Shown: piece after piece, positions 4,853 through 5,984 of the stretch
How the letters are laid out: each line of letters opens with the position of its first letter
Numbering within the stretch: the stretch's first letter is position 1
Source of the DNA: Mageeibacillus sp. UBA1257
GTDB taxonomy: Bacteria > Bacillota > Clostridia > UBA1212 > UBA1257
Assembly: GCA_002308775.1 (NCBI GenBank)
Contig: DBVT01000081.1
Span: forward strand, 10,615-16,598
Reading direction: 5' to 3'
Length of the DNA stretch: 5,984 bases
Notes under the pieces: generated by a model
Told to the model about the DNA's origin: nothing
What the model saw: only the letters and a program-made list of their open reading frames with translations
Database searches by the model: none
Program-made: the position numbers and the translations under genes

Positions 4853-5984
4853 ATGCCAAAGATCGAAGCAAATGACTTTGAAGAATACGATTTTGAAGAA
4901 ACAAAACCGTCAAAGAAAAAGAAAAAGAATACAAGGATGCCTGTCTCTGATGACGACACGAATATAGAGGTCACGAAGCGCGGCGGCAAGAAGGTGCTCA
5001 TCGCGCTCGCCATCTTCCTGATCTTAGTCCTGCTCGCAGGCGGGATCTATCTGCTGATAAAAGGCATGTCGAGGGAAGTCATCGACACAAATACCATTTA
5101 CGCAGGCATCATGGTGAACGGCTACAGCCTTGAGGGAATGACCGAAGAAGAGGCGCGTGCTTATATAACCAGAACATACATCACGCCCATAACAGGCGCG
5201 AATATTAAAATACAGATCGGCGAGATCGAAAAAGAATATCCGCTGACTGAATTCGTTAACACTCCCGATGCGGAAGAGATCGCCAAAGAGGCCTACTCCA
5301 TCGCCAGGACGGGAACGAGAAGAGCGAGAGTCGCCCAGATCGCCGAGCTTAAGACGAATCCGAAGAATTTCGAAATATTGTATGTGGTCCACGATGAAAC
5401 ATTCGCCGAGATAGTTTCGCTCGCCTACAATACCCTTTTTGTACAGGTGGTCAATCCCACGTACAGTCTCGCGGGAGACAGAGTTACTTTTACCTCGGGA
5501 ACGACGGGATGCGACGTAAACACAGACAAGCTTCAAAAGGATCTTGAGCGCCTGCTTGAGGATCTGAAAAACAGTCTCGCAAGTATGGTGGACAGCGGCA
5601 GCATCAAGCTCAATACGGTAGTAGTCGAAACGTCGGAAGTGCCTTTTAATAAAATAGACGCGAGAGAAATATACGACAGGATACAGAGCGACGCGACGGA
5701 CGCGTACTTCTACAGAAAGAGTATCAAAGAGATCGCTATAGAGCCTGATATCCCCGGAACGACGATAGATGAGGACGATCTTCAGGCGGCAGTGGATGCC
5801 GTAAATACGGGAGAGCGTTTCGACTATAAAGAAGTCCTCTTCTCTGAAAAAGAGGCTGAAACGACTGCAGATGATCTTGCTGCGATACTTTTCAGAGATG
5901 TTATGGGCTCCGAGGTGTCTTCAAACAGACCTGAAGAGGGAACGCTAGACACGACAGTTTATGACGAAAGAAGCGTCAATATCG
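4853..5984 (+). CDS. Membrane-anchored PG_binding_4 / VanW-family envelope protein, 3' end cut by window
   Basis: From ATG 4853, 377 codons are open to the window end without a stop. The start is supported by GGGGTGA 4 nt upstream and by the promoter just before it. The cytoplasmic N-terminus is first acidic (DFEEYDFEE) and then lysine-rich (residues 19-27). A single membrane helix covers about 48-69, with KRGGKK before it, so the rest lies outside the cell. The ectodomain begins with IYAGIMVNGYSLEGMTEEEA (82-101), the typical entry of a PG_binding_4 domain. A second similar unit (about 203-325) includes ITFTSGTTG-like and IDEDDLQAAVDAV segments. The last residues, TVYDERSVNI (368-377), resemble the beginning of a VanW domain, where an R..NI motif is usual. 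VanW proteins occur with glycopeptide resistance genes but most are chromosomal and of unknown role; wall association is inferred. An L,D-transpeptidase C-terminus is the alternative. No resistance genes are visible nearby. Confidence 0.85.
   Translation, partial: MPKIEANDFEEYDFEETKPSKKKKKNTRMPVSDDDTNIEVTKRGGKKVLIALAIFLILVLLAGGIYLLIKGMSREVIDTNTIYAGIMVNGYSLEGMTEEEARAYITRTYITPITGANIKIQIGEIEKEYPLTEFVNTPDAEEIAKEAYSIARTGTRRARVAQIAELKTNPKNFEILYVVHDETFAEIVSLAYNTLFVQVVNPTYSLAGDRVTFTSGTTGCDVNTDKLQKDLERLLEDLKNSLASMVDSGSIKLNTVVVETSEVPFNKIDAREIYDRIQSDATDAYFYRKSIKEIAIEPDIPGTTIDEDDLQAAVDAVNTGERFDYKEVLFSEKEAETTADDLAAILFRDVMGSEVSSNRPEEGTLDTTVYDERSVNI

Noticed and set aside
4911..4930. A-rich run in the VanW-type gene as a programmed frameshift site
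   Set aside because: The AAG/AAA repeat encodes a lysine-rich stretch before the membrane helix, a normal topology signal. The same frame continues with all expected domains, so no shift is needed.
4735..5013. Minus-strand open frame of 92 codons covering the divergent promoter and VanW N-terminus
   Set aside because: It includes a run of Phe codons that is just the complement of the lysine-rich stretch and overlaps the intergenic promoters.
5024..5536. Minus-strand open frame of 170 codons opposite the VanW-type gene
   Set aside because: The plus strand has a promoter, ribosome binding site, membrane helix and PG_binding_4 pattern. The minus frame is composition-driven and lacks a start signal.

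Overview
The window looks like a chromosomal segment from a Gram-positive Firmicute, most likely an anaerobic Clostridia-type bacterium. The evidence is a DivIC-type septum protein next to an S1-domain protein (a classic Firmicute pairing), a VanW-family envelope protein, strong AGGAGG-like ribosome binding sites, sigma-A promoters close to consensus, and mixed AT/GC codon use with many AGA and ATA codons. The genus cannot be fixed from the sequence. I see no mobile element, CRISPR array, tRNA or rRNA.

Layout. A divergent promoter region at about 4588-4852 splits the window into two transcription units. Leftwards (minus strand) runs a tightly packed five-gene operon: divIC (4306-4587), an S1 RNA-binding protein (3761-4273), a rhomboid intramembrane serine protease (2547-3719, or 3764 with the upstream start), a GH28-family pectinase-like protein (721-2550), and a PgeF/YfiH-type purine nucleoside phosphorylase (717 to beyond base 1). 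The last three junctions are tight: an ATGA overlap or 41-nt gap, an ATGA overlap, and a 3-nt gap. Rightwards (plus strand) runs one gene, open at the window end. It encodes a membrane-anchored protein with repeated PG_binding_4-like domains and the beginning of what looks like a VanW domain.

How the genes fit together. DivIC acts at the septum and the VanW-type protein probably works in or on the cell wall, so the divergent region separates two envelope or division functions. The S1 protein is the usual partner of divIC. The rhomboid protease adds a membrane proteolysis function. The odd member is the GH28 protein. It has no signal peptide, it has lost the canonical family His and RIK motifs, and it is translationally linked to housekeeping genes. 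It may therefore be a cytoplasmic enzyme on imported oligosaccharides or a GH28-like fold with another activity.

The most interesting points are this GH28 insertion with its altered active site, the roughly 195-residue uncharacterised cytosolic domain on the rhomboid protease, and the divIC leader, which holds a possible small upstream ORF overlapping a short GC hairpin followed by a T run. I found no clear evidence of a wholly new system.
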